NCBI GenBank assembly: GCA_029168955.1
Contig: JAPDOI010001514.1
Location: forward strand, 107,268-171,267
Direction: 5' to 3'
DNA: 64,000 nucleotides
Source of the DNA: Aplectana chamaeleonis
Taxonomy: Eukaryota > Nematoda > Chromadorea > Rhabditida > Cosmocercidae
Shown: positions 42,056 to 54,056 of the stretch, piece by piece
Numbering within the stretch: position 1 is the stretch's first letter
Layout: each line of letters begins with the position of its first letter
Program-made: the position numbers and the translations under genes
The notes under the pieces: model-generated
Told to the model about the DNA's origin: nothing
Database searches by the model: none
What the model saw: the letters and a program-made list of their open reading frames with translations, nothing else

Positions 42056-43624
42056 TACCGTATTTACTCTAATAGAAGTACACCTCTATTTGAAGTACAC
42101 CTCTAATAGAAGTTCACCTAAAAGGGAAGGCTGAGTATTAGAATTACACCCTCTATTTGAAGTACACCTCTATTAGAAGTACATATAAAATAGAGGTCTG
42201 AGTATTAGAAGTACACCCTCTATTTGAAGTACACCTCTTTTTGGAGTGGACCCCCGGTACTTGGGTAAGTGATTGGCAACACGAATGTGGCATTTGAGAG
42301 AGACCAGTTTGCCCGAGATTTTTTCAATAATGTGAGGTTTGAATATTCACAAACAAAACTATCGGCTATCCTTTCCTTGGTCAAAGATTGCTTGTTTGGG
42401 ACAACTTATGATGAAACCTCAGCGAACTTCAAATGACCAGGAAAAAACGCAGAGCTAAAGTTCGACATTGGTGTTATTCGCGGCGAATGCACAGAGTTTA
42501 TTTAGGTTCTTTACAAATATTTTTGTTTGATTGGGTTTTAGTCGATCAATGTCGACTTGTTTTGGCCCTAGACGTTGACTTTAGCGGTGCTTAAAAAAAA
42601 CGAGATTCCCCAGCGTTACGAAGATTGGATCATTTACGTATAGAAATCGCTTATACAAATCAGAAACCACCAATGGTAGACTCTACCTATAGTGGATTTT
42701 GGACGCAAAGAGCTCGCTTCTGGAAAAGCTGATGTCAGGTCGTTCAAGAACCGCGCTTTTCAATCGCTCTGGACGGTTCGAAAGGCGATCAGTTAAAGGC
42801 AGTGTTCACAATAAATTTCACTTCCGATATCACCTCGGTTTACAGAAGGTCTGGTGCCCTATATAGCAAGGTATGCTTGAAAACCACGCAAAAGACGCGT
42901 TTTTTGAGCCAAAGTAGACCCTACCTTTTTTACGCTGATTTTTGAGCATGGAGGAATTGACCGCTATGAAGGTGCAGTCAAGCGATCAGCTCACTTATCA
43001 GTACTTCCTTGACTTGATCATTTCTGTAATCTGAGTCTTCATTTGTTCACATCGAGGGCGCGGAAGTGGAGCACCGGGCGGTTTCGGGACACCAAAACGC
43101 TTGTTTGCTGATGTTTTGTTTTGCCACTTCTGGCTCGTTTTTCACCGTTTTTTCGACACTGGGAGCCTAGAATCTTCCTCGCCTATCATTTCACTGTGGG
43201 AAATCACCGATGATGTTCATCGTGAACGCTGCCTTTAAATTGTTTTTAAGCATAACGAGTCGATGAAGCACCTGTCAGCAACATCGAAAACGAAATTATA
43301 CATTTTTGGAAGAAATAAAGGTGTGAATTTATGACATCAGGGATTGTGAAAGCATCAACTCAATTGAGCCCAGTCTGAAATTTTGTTAAATACATGTTTT
43401 TGGTGTTATCCTGGAAATTAAGAAATGTGAAGAGCCTACCACTGGAAATTCGAAAAATTGCGCCGAAGAATAGAGGTACACCCTCTATTAGAAGTACACC
43501 AAAAAGAGAGGGCTGAGAATTAGAAGTACAGCCTCTAGTTGAAGTACACCTCTAATAGAAGTACATGTAAAATAGGGGTCTGAGTATTAGAAGTACATGT
43601 ACTTCTAAAAGAGAAAATACGGTA
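42056..43624. mobile_element. TA-flanked DNA-transposon-like element, ~1.57 kb, noncoding
   Basis: Left end taccgtatttactctaatag; right end (minus strand) taccgtattttctcttttag. Terminal TA on both sides fits Tc1/mariner/pogo-type insertion. Subterminal regions 42075-42245 and 43468-43600 carry colinear direct repeats of tagaagtacacc/ctctatttgaagtacacc units about 75-80 bp long. No transposase seen. A TTAA-ended element (42793-43238) is nested inside. Confidence 0.65.
42793..43238. mobile_element. TTAA-ended element nested in the TA-flanked element
   Basis: Begins ttaaaggcagtgttcacaat and ends atcgtgaacgctgcctttaa. Confidence 0.8.
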
Positions 43625-44277
43625 GTTCAATTGGTGTATCAATTAAGTAAAGGGTTTGCCAGTCACTATTCCAATTCATAGTTGAATATTCCACATATAT
43701 GTGCCCAAAGAGTGAGAACGTTCCTTCGAATTAGCTTGGTTGATGCTTTGCTACAACCACGAGAAAGCGCTGCAATGACAGCGGCGTGCGAACTGGCTTG
43801 CCAACACCTGCGTCTCACTGCCTCGTTCGTTCGTGCCCCGACCCGGGCTGAGCACGCTTTCCGGTTAACCTTAGGGGTGCATATTAGACGTTGCAGAGAG
43901 AGGGCAAAGGGGGTGCCTAAACTGAACACCAAAAAAGAACGAAGTGCCCTCTGTCTCGAATTTCAGGAGAAAAATAATACACACTATTCTTCTGATTTGC
44001 CATATCTTCTTCTCCGCTTTTTGAGTCGAACACTCAAAGAATTCAAATTATTGATAAAGAGGCAGGTTGTGTTCGCAATATTCCATAGTTGCTGTCGAAG
44101 TTTGTTTTGATGAAGGAATAAACACTACTCTGTTATCTTGTAGCAAGTAAGGATTGATGTGGTGTCATGTTTCTTTGATGCAACGTTCATTGATTGCGCG
44201 GGTGGCTACCGATTCGAGGCAAAAATAAAAGACAACGCCCAGGAAAGCTGTCGTTCAAGTTAAAAAAAATTAACTGA
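43625..44277 (+). other. Intergenic, no supported gene
   Basis: Contains a 142-codon plus-strand frame (43682-44110). It shows no recognisable domain, and its first half (ACELACQHLRLTASFVRAP) does not resemble a family I know. Left unassigned. Confidence 0.4.
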
Positions 44278-44433
44278 CTGATGTATGGCCTATGTCGCCC
44301 ATTCTGAGCTGGTCGAAGCAAGGCTTATCGGGCTTATCATGTCAAAATCTCCTTACCACTGTTATATTTTGCCATGACCGACCGCTCCGCTGCTTACTCC
44401 GCCCGGACCCATCCGAGCAGGCCAAGCTTTATT
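44278..44433 (+). repeat. Dispersed repeat, partner at 26210-26363
   Basis: Direct-orientation match including cttatcgggcttatcatgtc-like and gaccgaccgctccgctgctt blocks. The partner lies in the bestrophin intron. Confidence 0.75.
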
Positions 44434-45006
44434 TCGACAGTTTGAAAGTACAGATAGCAAAGTCAGTATCACAACTAGTCAATAGATTTTAATTCATGAG
44501 AATGTGACTTATGAAGAGTGCCACCTGTAAAAATTGAAGATTGCAAGTTCCTATGAAAGAAACGAATGACCGTGTCGTTCTCATTGAGAAGTACCCTGTA
44601 CATAAAAACCCGACTTTTATCCACCTTGAATGCTGTAATCTCTCATAGTCTAGGCTGGTCGTGCGAGATGGTGTCTGTCCTCAGCTACACAGCGCACACG
44701 GGAGTGGACGCGCACACAATATTAATAAAAAATGTATTTTGTTACATAACGGGGAGGAGAAAAGGATTGGAACTGAAGGAAATGGAAGATGGTAAAGGTA
44801 GTCTATTCTGGATGTACCCTTTTTATAAATTTAATGCAAATAAACAAAGTTAGAGCGGGTGTAAATATTTAGCCGTGACAAGGTTCATTCAAACGAACCT
44901 AGTTGATGAAATGTAGCATTAAACAAGACAGCGAAGGATATTATGAGAAAGACGAGAATCTGGCAAACATTTTAATCTTGATATGATCGATTTTTAATGT
45001 GATTCA

Positions 45007-45073
45007 AGGACCTTAAATCTCGTCCCGGTTTTACCCGAAAACCGGAACAAAACCGGGACGAACTTTAAGGTCC
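45007..45073. repeat. Hairpin around cgtcccggtttt
   Basis: ggaccttaaatctcgtcccg pairs with cgggacgaactttaaggtcc, loop about 25 bp with its own ccgaaaaccgg symmetry. Confidence 0.8.
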
Positions 45074-45566
45074 TTAAAGGCAGCAGACACGCTCAAAAAT
45101 GATATCAATTTTATGGATTAAACTGAAGGTCTGAAGCTATTAGTATTCAGAAATAACGAAAAAGACGAAAACAATTCGACGGAAATCAAGATATAACGGT
45201 ACGCTCTATATTGGCCCAGAAATGGACGAGTTGTACGGCACTGGCTGAAATAGCGGAGCTAGCAACAAACTTGTTGGGATAGCGACGCTGATGTACTCGT
45301 ACGACCCTTTCTGGAAAGTTTACGCCGTTAGAACCCTAAAAAGTAATCTAGAGTGTCCGCAATCGAGCACTGAATACCTGTATGGAGGGGCGGAGCCCGT
45401 ATCGATGGGCGGAGCAAGGATGATTTCGTGACTGACTACGGCTCAAATACGGTCATTTGGACTCGTTTTTAACGCTTGCAACTTCGTGAGGGCTCTTCTA
45501 GGGCCTGCACGACCCCACTAATGTAGTTATCTCAACAACTTTTTTGAGCGTGTCTGCTGCCTTTAA
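45074..45566. mobile_element. TTAA-ended element, ggcagcagacacgctc type
   Basis: Begins ttaaaggcagcagacacgct and ends agcgtgtctgctgcctttaa, exact inverted ends of 20 bp. Confidence 0.85.
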
Positions 45567-45930
45567 GTCACATTGAATGTCAAACCTATTGCTATTAAAA
45601 TGCTCGCCCAATTCTTCTCTTTCTCTCAAAGCTCTTAGTTCTCATGTTTATTGGTGTTTTTAATCAACTAGGTTCATTTGAATTAACCTTATCAAGTCTA
45701 AAAATTCAATCCGCTCGAACTTAGTTCGTTTACATTGAATCTCTATAATGGATACATTGAAAGTATCCTATTCCTGCCATCTAACATTTCCTTCAGTTTC
45801 AATCCTTTTCTCCTCCCCGTTCTGTAATAAAATACATTGTTTATTTATATTGTGTGCGCGTCCACTCCCGTGTGCGCTGTGTAGCTGCGTACAAACACAG
45901 TATCGCACGGCAAGCCGATTCTCTAATTGA

Positions 45931-46469
45931 TTGTGGCATTCTAGGAGGGTAAAACTCTTGTTTTCCACTCCCTACGCATCACATGAATCCTAACATTGTT
46001 TCACAACACAAAATAGTTCTGATTTCCACATCAGAACAACCAAACACATTAACTAATCTTTCCTAGGTTTATGAAAACATTCGACAGGAAACATTAATTA
46101 TCGCAAAGGTAGTAGTTTTGTTGTTTGTAATTGTTCAATTGTTTTGTAATGAAAATTGTTTTATCTTTCGTCATAACTTACCGTCTTACTAAAAAATTTT
46201 CCTCATGGGATTGTTTTGAAGTTTAAAAGTTAAACTACCTTTTTTGTTGACATTTTCGGAATTTTCTATATTCAGTGCTTTTTTAAAAATTCTTGTTTAT
46301 CAAAATCAGGAAGTCAAAATCATGGCTATTTTGCTCAACTTTTCCGAAAACAGCCGATTTCGATTTCTCATAGGGGGGTGCCTAAAAATTACCGAGCTAA
46401 GGGGGTGCATATTCAGAATCGGTATGCTGGGACGTGTGCTCAGCCCCGGCCTAACCGTCCCCCACCCCT
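45931..46469 (+). other. Intergenic, nothing recognised
   Basis: AT-rich, unique-looking sequence with no coding motif; short plus-strand frame at 46244-46597 runs into the dispersed repeat and is not supported. Confidence 0.5.
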
Positions 46470-47108
46470 CAATTCAAATTGTTGCTTTGGGGGTTATTCG
46501 GAGTTCTGACAGATTACAGTGGGTATACGGTAGTTTGGTCAAAGTCTCAGATTTGACTGAAAATTTGTATACGGGGCTTCTGCGAATACGAATTTAACGT
46601 CCGTTTGTCAATTTTCGCAATACTAAGGTGGGTTTGCAACCTGAATGGCATGGTACCAACCGTAACCCACAGTAAACCTGAACATTTCAAAAAAAAGGAC
46701 TCTAGATTCGTGTTCACCACCTTAGATTATCCCTACATACAGGTTTTGAGCCAAGTTTGATTCCTAACACCCAAAAACTTTCATGGGGTACCCTCAGGAG
46801 TGGTTTCCGTTTTCAATTTAGTATGACGCATGAACCAGGCGACTGGCCGTGCGGGGTTGTCGGCCTCACTGAAGAATGGGGTTTCGATTCGGGTGAGGTG
46901 ATCTACCGTCGCAACCCCGTCCATCCATCAGACTAAAATTATCACGAGAACTCTACCTTGCCGCCAGGCTTTCAAAAACACGTGTAATTCTTTTCAGAGT
47001 GGTTTTAGGCAGCTGAAAAAACCATAATCGCATTCTACGTCGAAAAACGGTTTCGAAATGTACATTTCATCCGAAAATGGCCAGACTGACTAAAGGTATG
47101 TAGTTCCT
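46470..47108 (+). repeat. 3' half of the 16.6-kb dispersed repeat family
   Basis: Aligns by eye with 17140-17662: gggggttattcggagttctg, tatacggtagtttggt, tgccgccaggctttcaaaaa, agagtggttttaggcagctg and actaaaggtatgtagttcc. An unrelated ~150-bp stretch (46800-46950) interrupts it. Confidence 0.7.
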
Positions 47109-48062
47109 TTGTCACAGTGATCATTAAGAAACGACGGAGGTCACAGGCTTTCGAGAGCATACGAAGGCAGACCGTATCCTACCCAACGGAAAAGCTGCGC
47201 AAATCTGTTCCATTTCTGTCATCTCACTCTGAAAGAGTTGAAGTTTCTGCCAAGTACTTTAGCAGCATTTGTGATTTGCATGTAACATTCTGGCAACTTC
47301 CTATAATGAAACGCTTTTACGTGAGAAGTGACTTATGAGGCCATGGTTAATTTAATTTAGGGGACAAAAGAACGAAACCAATAAAGATGCGGGTTTCTCT
47401 CGACATGTTTTTTTCGTGGGGTTCCTGATTATAATAATATCACTAATCCCACGGGATCTACTGTCTTTTTCAGCACTTTGCTATGGAAACAAGATCAATG
47501 CACATAATTAACGCACTTATTAGAGTTTTACACTGCACATAATTAAAAACTCTATGTGAGACTACAACACGGCTGGTTCTCATTATTGTTCGCTTGTAGC
47601 TCCTTTTCTGTACGTATTCTTCTCACTACTACAATACGTTTCAAAACTATAGAGGCACAGCATTTTCTTGTAATTTTCAACCTTGCAATTTGTATGGAGA
47701 AGAACCTAGTTCAGTATTCGAACAGCCTCTGTACACGGAATCTGCCATACTCATAATTTTACTTGCTGTTTCTGTGACAAATAAATTTTAGAAATTTTTT
47801 GACTTTTCACTTATTCAAAATTATAACGGCACCAGAGCAATAGTCGCTTTCCTCGACGATTTCACCAATGTTGCGCATTCTTCACTGAAGCATGTCTTAC
47901 TGGTATCCTCTGTTTCCGAATGTGGTTTATTTCCGTAGGTCGCGTGCGCTGGCGTGCGTACGCTGCGTCTCCTTCTTCCCACAATTTCTCGCTGTCTATA
48001 CCCTCACTCCACACAAGCGCGCGAGGGAACAAAGTAAATCTGGCCCGGAACCAGAGGATACA
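47109..48062 (+). other. Intergenic, nothing recognised
   Basis: About 950 bp, AT-rich, no convincing frame, repeat or RNA gene noticed. Confidence 0.5.
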
Positions 48063-51000
48063 TACAGTTTACCGCAATGTTAAAAGGACATGGTGCGGTT
48101 CCGGTCACACACTAAACTATGGTGGAAGACGCCAGATTTCATTATCGATCGGGGGTGTGTATACAAGTCTGTGGGTACCTGCTCGTTGGTGCCCCTGCTT
48201 CTACTGAACCCAGCAGACGTTTGAGTGTACACAAGGAACATTCGTGCGATATAGCGTGCACAACTATATTGTGAAAGTATCCCATACATTGCAAAAAGGT
48301 GTCGCCGTCCGGCACACTAAGGCCTCTGGTCCATAACACCTTAGGATCCGTACGTAAGGAGTTCATGGAGTCTTTGGCCACAAGCCACAGTTTCGCCACC
48401 CTGAACTGTCGATCGCTGTCGAGTGATATCCAAAAAACTGCGCTATCCAGACTTCTGAGCTATTTCCATGCACCGTTTGCTGCTTTGCAGGAAACCCGCC
48501 TCAAGGATAGACCCGTCATCAGCGTCGGAGAGTACATCATCTACTGCGGTAACGCTACGATAGGAGAGTGGGAGGCTGTGCAATAGCTATAAGGAAGGAT
48601 TTTAATGGTGTGTTCAAGGAGTTTGGCTCAACGTCGTGCCGGAATGCATTCGTACGACTGCGGGATCACAGAGGATTCAATCTGTGGATAGTGAGTGCTC
48701 ATGCGCCCACTGAAACCGCCGAGGACAATTTAAAGGATGCGTTTTATGAGGAACTCAACACGTTGCTAGCCAGGATACCTTTTCAACATGCTGTTGTCGT
48801 GGGAATCGACGCAAACGCGAGGATGGGACTTGATCAGGAATCCGAAGTACTCGGTGAATGGCTCTTCCCAGTGGAGCAAACATCGGACAATGGCTACCGT
48901 CTTGTCAACTTTTGCGAACCCAGTGGTCTGATTATCGCATCGACATTCAAGAGGAATCATCGCCGCCATCAGCTTACGTGGCAGAGACCAACCCAGCTAT
49001 CTCTGGAAGAGCAGCGGAAGCGGAAGATGACAACTTTGAAACTACAGCTCGACTATGTTCTGACGAGGAATATTCCAGTATCGGACATTCGAAGATCTAG
49101 AGCTGCGTGGGATGTCGCATTTGATTCGTATCACCGTCCTGTTCTGTTGAACTTCACTGCGAGGATTCATAAGAGGAAGTGAGGGGCTCTGCCTCTCCAG
49201 AGGATTGACATGACAAGTCTCAGAGATGAAAAGTGCAGAGGGAATTTTCGACAACGCGTTTCTATTCACATTGGAGTACGGACGAAGAAGAAAGTTTGCG
49301 ACGCGGATTCTTGTGTCAAGTGCATCGAGGACGCTTAGAAAGAGGCACTCCCGGTTGTACAGCCTAATAAGAAGTTCGCCTACGTCTTAGAAGAAACAAC
49401 ATCTACCTACAACAGAGTATGTGCTCTCCGAACTGCAGGAAACTTCGTGGAGGAGGAGCGTTTGAGGAAGTTGCATCGGCAGCTTCAAAGTGACCGGGAA
49501 CGAGAATGGACGTGAAGAGGTAAGGAGTTTGAGAAGGCTTGGGAAGATAAGAACCCGAGGAAAGCCTACACGTTGTTACGACAGTATAGCGGCAAGATGA
49601 AGAGATGTTCTCCTGTCTTGAACACTACTAATGGAGTTGCAGTTGGTGACGCGACGCTGCCAATATTGAAGGATTACTTCAGCTTATTACTGAATCGTCC
49701 AGCGCCATCAGTACCAGAGCTCCCGCATGTTCAGAGAGCACATTACGATGTCAGTGAGGAACCGCCGACTGAGTCTGAAGCTTTGGATTGTGCCAGGAAA
49801 ATGAAGAATGGAAAGGCAGGTGGAGATGACAACATCACTGCTGAAATGCTGAAAGCTCTTCCTTCGTCTGGGATTCGTGAAATGACCAACACCATCCGTG
49901 CCATATGGATGAGAGAAAGGATACCCGATTAGTGAAAACATGCGATCATCGTACCTCTTCACAAGAAGCTATTCGTCACGGATCCTAAGGACTACAGAGA
50001 AATCTCTCTACTTCGTGTCATGTACAAGTTTTTAGAACGTATCATTCTCGAGCGACTAATCAAACATCGTGAAGGAACGACCAGAGATGAGCAAGCCGGT
50101 TTTCGACCTGGAAGATCGACCATCGACCAAGTGTTCGTCGTGAGAAGAGTAATTGAATCGTGGCAGTGGTATTCGAAGCCACTACAGCTTGCTTTTTTGG
50201 ACTTTGAAGCCGCGTTCGACTCTCCTCATCGTGATCAATTGCTCAATGCTCTGTGAGCAGATGGAGTCCCGGAAAAGTATGTTCGGTTAATCGAGGACAT
50301 GAACAAAGGAACAACAGCAGCAGTTCGTACACCTGTCGGATTTACGTCAGCTTTCGAGGTGAAAACAGGAGTAAGGCAAGGAGCCGTAGCAGAACCTTTT
50401 CTTTTCAACTTCGCCGTTGATGACATCATGCGTAGAGTTGCAGAACAGTTTCCTGCGGATGTGATCATAACACCATCAGGACGCTCCCTTGTCGACCTGG
50501 AGTACGCCGACGAAATTGTGTTATTCGCTAAAAACAACGCAAAACTGCAAAGGATTGTGAACCTCGTTTCGAAGTATGCCGCAGCCTATAGACTTCGTCT
50601 TCGTCCCGACAAATGCAAGCAGATATGGGTCTCTCGAAGGCCTCCGACGGGAGTTTGTGTGGAGGGAAAACGTATCGAACTGGTGGATGTTATTTGGGCT
50701 GATTGCTGAAGAATGATGGTGGTTATGCAGCGGATACTCAACAAAGATATGCGAAGGCTACATCTGCATTCAATTCTCTAACGAAGGGTTTGTGGTCTAT
50801 CACCATCGCGGAGGAAGTCAAGTTGCGCCTCTACCTATCCGCTATTCGCCCTATCATGATGTACGGATCGGAGACGTGGGCAGCACCGGAGACGCAGATT
50901 GGATTGGACGGAGAGGAAGCTTTTTAGGCGTTTGCTTGGATATTTCTGGCCGCATGTATGCCATAACAAAGACCTTCACAAGGAAATCGACGCAGTACAT

Positions 51001-51816
51001 CAACGCTTGACACGAGGGGGGTGCCAGCATCTCCTAACGCCATCTCAAGCAGTAATGGAAAGTCGACTCCGACTGTTCGGGCATATACTAAGAAGAACGC
51101 CGGATCGTCCCGTGCAACACGCTTTAAGAATGCTTCCAAATCCTGTCTGGAAACGGCCACCTGGGTGTTGGCGAAAGTTCTGGACGGAGGTGGTTAAAGA
51201 GGATTTGAAGTCACTCGGCATCGAAAGACAGTTTAGGCGCGATGTTTCGTTTCGCAGGAAATGGAATAGTGAGAGCTGGATGAAATGTGTTCAAATTGTG
51301 GCTGAAGACCGTGAAAAATGGACACGGCTGACTACTAGGACGGCACACCTCGGTGAAGATGCGGAATGACCGCGTCAGGCGAAAGCCTGCCGATTAAGAC
51401 AGAAGATCGACAGCACAGCTGATTTTCTGGATGAGTTACGGTTTTACTTTTTTTCTTGTTTGCTTCGGCATTATTTTTGTTTGTGACTCTTGTAATACTA
51501 CGAATAGGGGCTTTTCTCAGTGTGTGAGAGAACTTTGCCGTTTTTCTAAATTTCAAAACGGAATTTTGAAAAAAAACACTTCGAAACCCGAACAAACGGC
51601 AAATTTCCCTCACGCACTGAGAATAGCCCCTATATGCAATATTTAAACAGTCAGAATTAAAATAATGCCGAAACAAACAAGAAAAAAGAAATACCATAAC
51701 TCACCCAGAAAATAAGCTGTGCTGTTGATCGATAATGAAATCTGGCGTCTTCCACCGTAGTTTTAGTGTGTCACCGCAACCGCACAATGTCCTTTTAACA
51801 TTGCGGTAAACTGTAT
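48063..51816. mobile_element. Palindromic foldback element split by a retrotransposon
   Basis: Left arm 48063-48150 (tacagtttaccgcaatgtta ... cgccagatttcattatcgat) is mirrored by 51727-51816 (atcgataatgaaatctggcg ... taacattgcggtaaactgta). 51405-51727 continues the palindrome (gacagcacagctgattttct against agaaaataagctgtgctgtt; ggggcttttctcag against ctgagaatagcccc). Without the insert it would be about 500 bp. Confidence 0.85.
48151..51404 (+). mobile_element. Non-LTR retrotransposon (endonuclease-RT, RTE-like), copy 2, inactive
   Basis: Colinear with 10772-14039 over the full length, differing at scattered sites. Endonuclease part: [25 protein letters not shown], then after a frameshift near 48575 [25 protein letters not shown] part: YRGISLL-like (Y-R-E-ISLL), [53 protein letters not shown]. 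In-frame stops near 49180, 49337, 49515, 49930 and 50255 and the frameshift make it a pseudogene. The catalytic YADD box reads YADE, and the endonuclease SDHRPV reads SYHRPV. A possible short duplication gatcg flanks it (48147-48151 and 51405-51409). Confidence 0.9.
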
Positions 51817-52139
51817 TTGCTACAGTTTACCGCGGGTCGATCTTACTATCTAACGAAGGACAAGATCAAGGGATGTTATGCAAGAACCTGGAAATTCCAA
51901 TAGAGAAACTGTTATACAATCGAGGTGTTGCACGAACTGCTCTAGCCCCATTCCCAGGCTTCACGTACATAGATACCAGGAGGAGGCCCACATTCCTGAA
52001 AGATTATAATAGGATAGCTAAGGTGATCTCCACAAAAAGTATTATCGAGGCTGATATGGTGAAGACGTCATCCTCGAACCTGATATCGTCCTGGCGACTA
52101 CCATATTCGCTTTCACCTTCGTGAAGTCTATTCCGAATA
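51817..52139 (+). other. Intergenic, nothing recognised
   Basis: Begins with a second tacagtttaccgcg copy just outside the foldback; an 83-codon frame (51873-52124) has no motif. Confidence 0.45.
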
Positions 52140-52654
52140 ATTACAGGCAGTGTTCACAATAAAAAAAGTTGCCCGTTTTTTGGCTAAAATGTGAGCCTTA
52201 GGTCCGTCTAAGAGAGTCAAGAACGGAAGTGCGACGAAAAAACGGTCAGGAGAAGGGTGAAAATCTCGTGGGCCAGCCAACATTGAGCCACCCAGCCCAC
52301 GTCCTATAACAGTTGCCCTGGATTCGTGTTACCGTAGAAACAGACACCGGATTTTCGAATATTCTTCATCGCCAGAGGGTCTAGCATTACAGCATCAACA
52401 TTGCCCCTTCTCAGTTTCGAACAATTTCTGGTACGGGAAGCAGAAAGCGAAGCCACCTACCTAAGAATTTCGAAGCGTGAAACCATTTCCCCGACGTCAG
52501 GTTCGATGCGTTGTTCACAGTCTCCCCGCTGATAACGCATTGAACCTGACACACCTGAAAGCATAACTATTTTCTTCAGTGATTTCCTTAAACAGTTTCA
52601 CCCAAAAACATCGAAAACTATATTACGGTTCTTTATCGTGAACACTGCCTTCAA
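52140..52654. mobile_element. TTAA-type element
   Basis: Left end ttacaggcagtgttcacaat, right end atcgtgaacactgccttcaa. Left half matches 40226-40400 (gaacggaagtgcgacgaaaa, cagttgccctggattcgtg). Confidence 0.75.
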
Positions 52655-53000
52655 GTATGTACTACTTAGTAAAGCGGACGACTACCTTGACTTTCCCACC
52701 TCTGATGTCATTTGAAATAGGTCTCTTTCTGTGTCTCGGTGTCGAATTGTTGCTAGATGCTCAACGATTGTTTGTAGAGCCCACCTGCTCTGTGGTGTAG
52801 TCCTATAAGCTCACACGTTCGACTAGGTCGCATTGAACCTGACTATTGGGCCATTCTTCATTAGCAGCGTCGGCGATGTTGGGAGTGGATGATAATCTTG
52901 CTGTTTATGTGAACTTCTCCTATTTCGCCCTACTCCAAGGCCATGAAATTTCACTCCTTGGTTAGCTGGCAATCATACCCGACATTCATTCAATTGAACG
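52655..53000 (+). other. Intergenic, nothing recognised
   Basis: About 350 bp of unique-looking sequence; no frame or repeat noted. Confidence 0.4.
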
Positions 53001-53009
53001 TGTCGGAGA

Positions 53010-53444
53010 TGTGTTAGCCAGAGAGATAGGAATTAAGAATCGCACTATTAGGCCTTCTGGGAACGGAGTTATGGTCTCTTAAAAATTAAGCTAGGGAAGC
53101 ATTGTGGACGAGTTGTCCGAGGCTTGTTACTTCCGTCTTTTGATGTATGCGAGTTGACCTGACAATGAGTGAAGAGAGAAGTTGAGAATGAAGGGAGGAA
53201 CGGGGATATTGATCAAAAGCCATCGCTCATCTAACGGTCTCGAATTTTCAATTGTTCACGTTGGAGGGAGTGCATTGCGCTTTTGGGGTTTGCCTTGCGC
53301 TCAAAGTGGAAACTTCGGGCTCTTTTGGTGCTCTTCCTGGCTCGTACTCATGCGTTCTTTCCACGTCCAACTTCACAGTGTGCTCCTCACTACCCATTTT
53401 AGTTGGAACTGAAACACATTTTTTATCGTGAACACTGCCTTTAA
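53010..53444. mobile_element. Partial TTAA-type element
   Basis: Right end tatcgtgaacactgcctttaa. Interior gaacggagttatggtctctt, gaagcattgtggacgagttg matches the 18272-18765 family in opposite orientation. Left terminus not identified. Confidence 0.6.
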
Positions 53445-53565
53445 AAAAACTTGCGGTGGAGTCTATTGTGGACTAGTGCATGCGGAAGAAAACAACTTGC
53501 CAGATTTGCAGAAGAGTGCCCACAACATTCTATGGGTTTAGTTGACTTACTTGACTTAGAGGCAC

Positions 53566-54051
53566 AGTCCAACCAGAGAGACAAAATCTGAGATTTCCAC
53601 ATAGTTGTGAAGTAGACTCACCCGATATATCACCTGCCGAATGCGAGCTCTTATTTCCTACGAATAAGCGGAGATATAGGGGTAAGCCACTCTGGGGCGC
53701 CCACCTCGAGAAGCCACTTTAGCCCGCCCCTTTTACAATCTTTCGAGCTGAACAGTGGCGGGATGAGCGATTAGTTCAGATTAATGTCCCCGTTCTTTCC
53801 TTCATTCTCAGCCTCTCTTTCCATTTAGGTCCGCTCGTTCACATCAGTCTCAAATGAAGAAACAAACAACCCTCGGACAGCTCGTCCACCTTGCTTTTGT
53901 TGCTCAATTTCGGAGGGGGCCATAACTCCGTGCCCACGGGGTTCTTGTCCGATCCCAGAGGCATCAGAGACATCATTAGAATTTGCGTGGGTCCGTTTTC
54001 ACGATAGGTAGAAAATTAGGAGAAAGATTCCGAGGTTGTCTTGTACCTTCA
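53566..54051. mobile_element. TTAA-type element, cacagtccaacc type
   Basis: Left end cttagaggcacagtccaacc, right end ggttgtcttgtaccttcaa; interior ccataactccgtgcccacgg and cggacagctcgtccacc match 9036-9517 and 28952-29435. It directly precedes the minus-strand retrotransposon fragment. Confidence 0.65.
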
Positions 54052-54056
54052 ATTAG

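Larger units (their letters stand above)
44637..45930. mobile_element. Large foldback, ~1.3 kb, with nested inserts
   Basis: Left arm 44637-44900 (cagctacacagcgcacacgg, then ggattggaactgaaggaaat) pairs with right arm 45660-45930 (atttccttcagtttcaatcc, then gtgtgcgctgtgtagctg). Inside lie a 66-bp hairpin (45007-45073) and a TTAA-ended element. Confidence 0.8.

Noticed and set aside
43682..44110. 142-codon plus-strand frame
   Set aside because: Longest unassigned frame outside repeats, but no domain, no splice context, and base composition like its surroundings.
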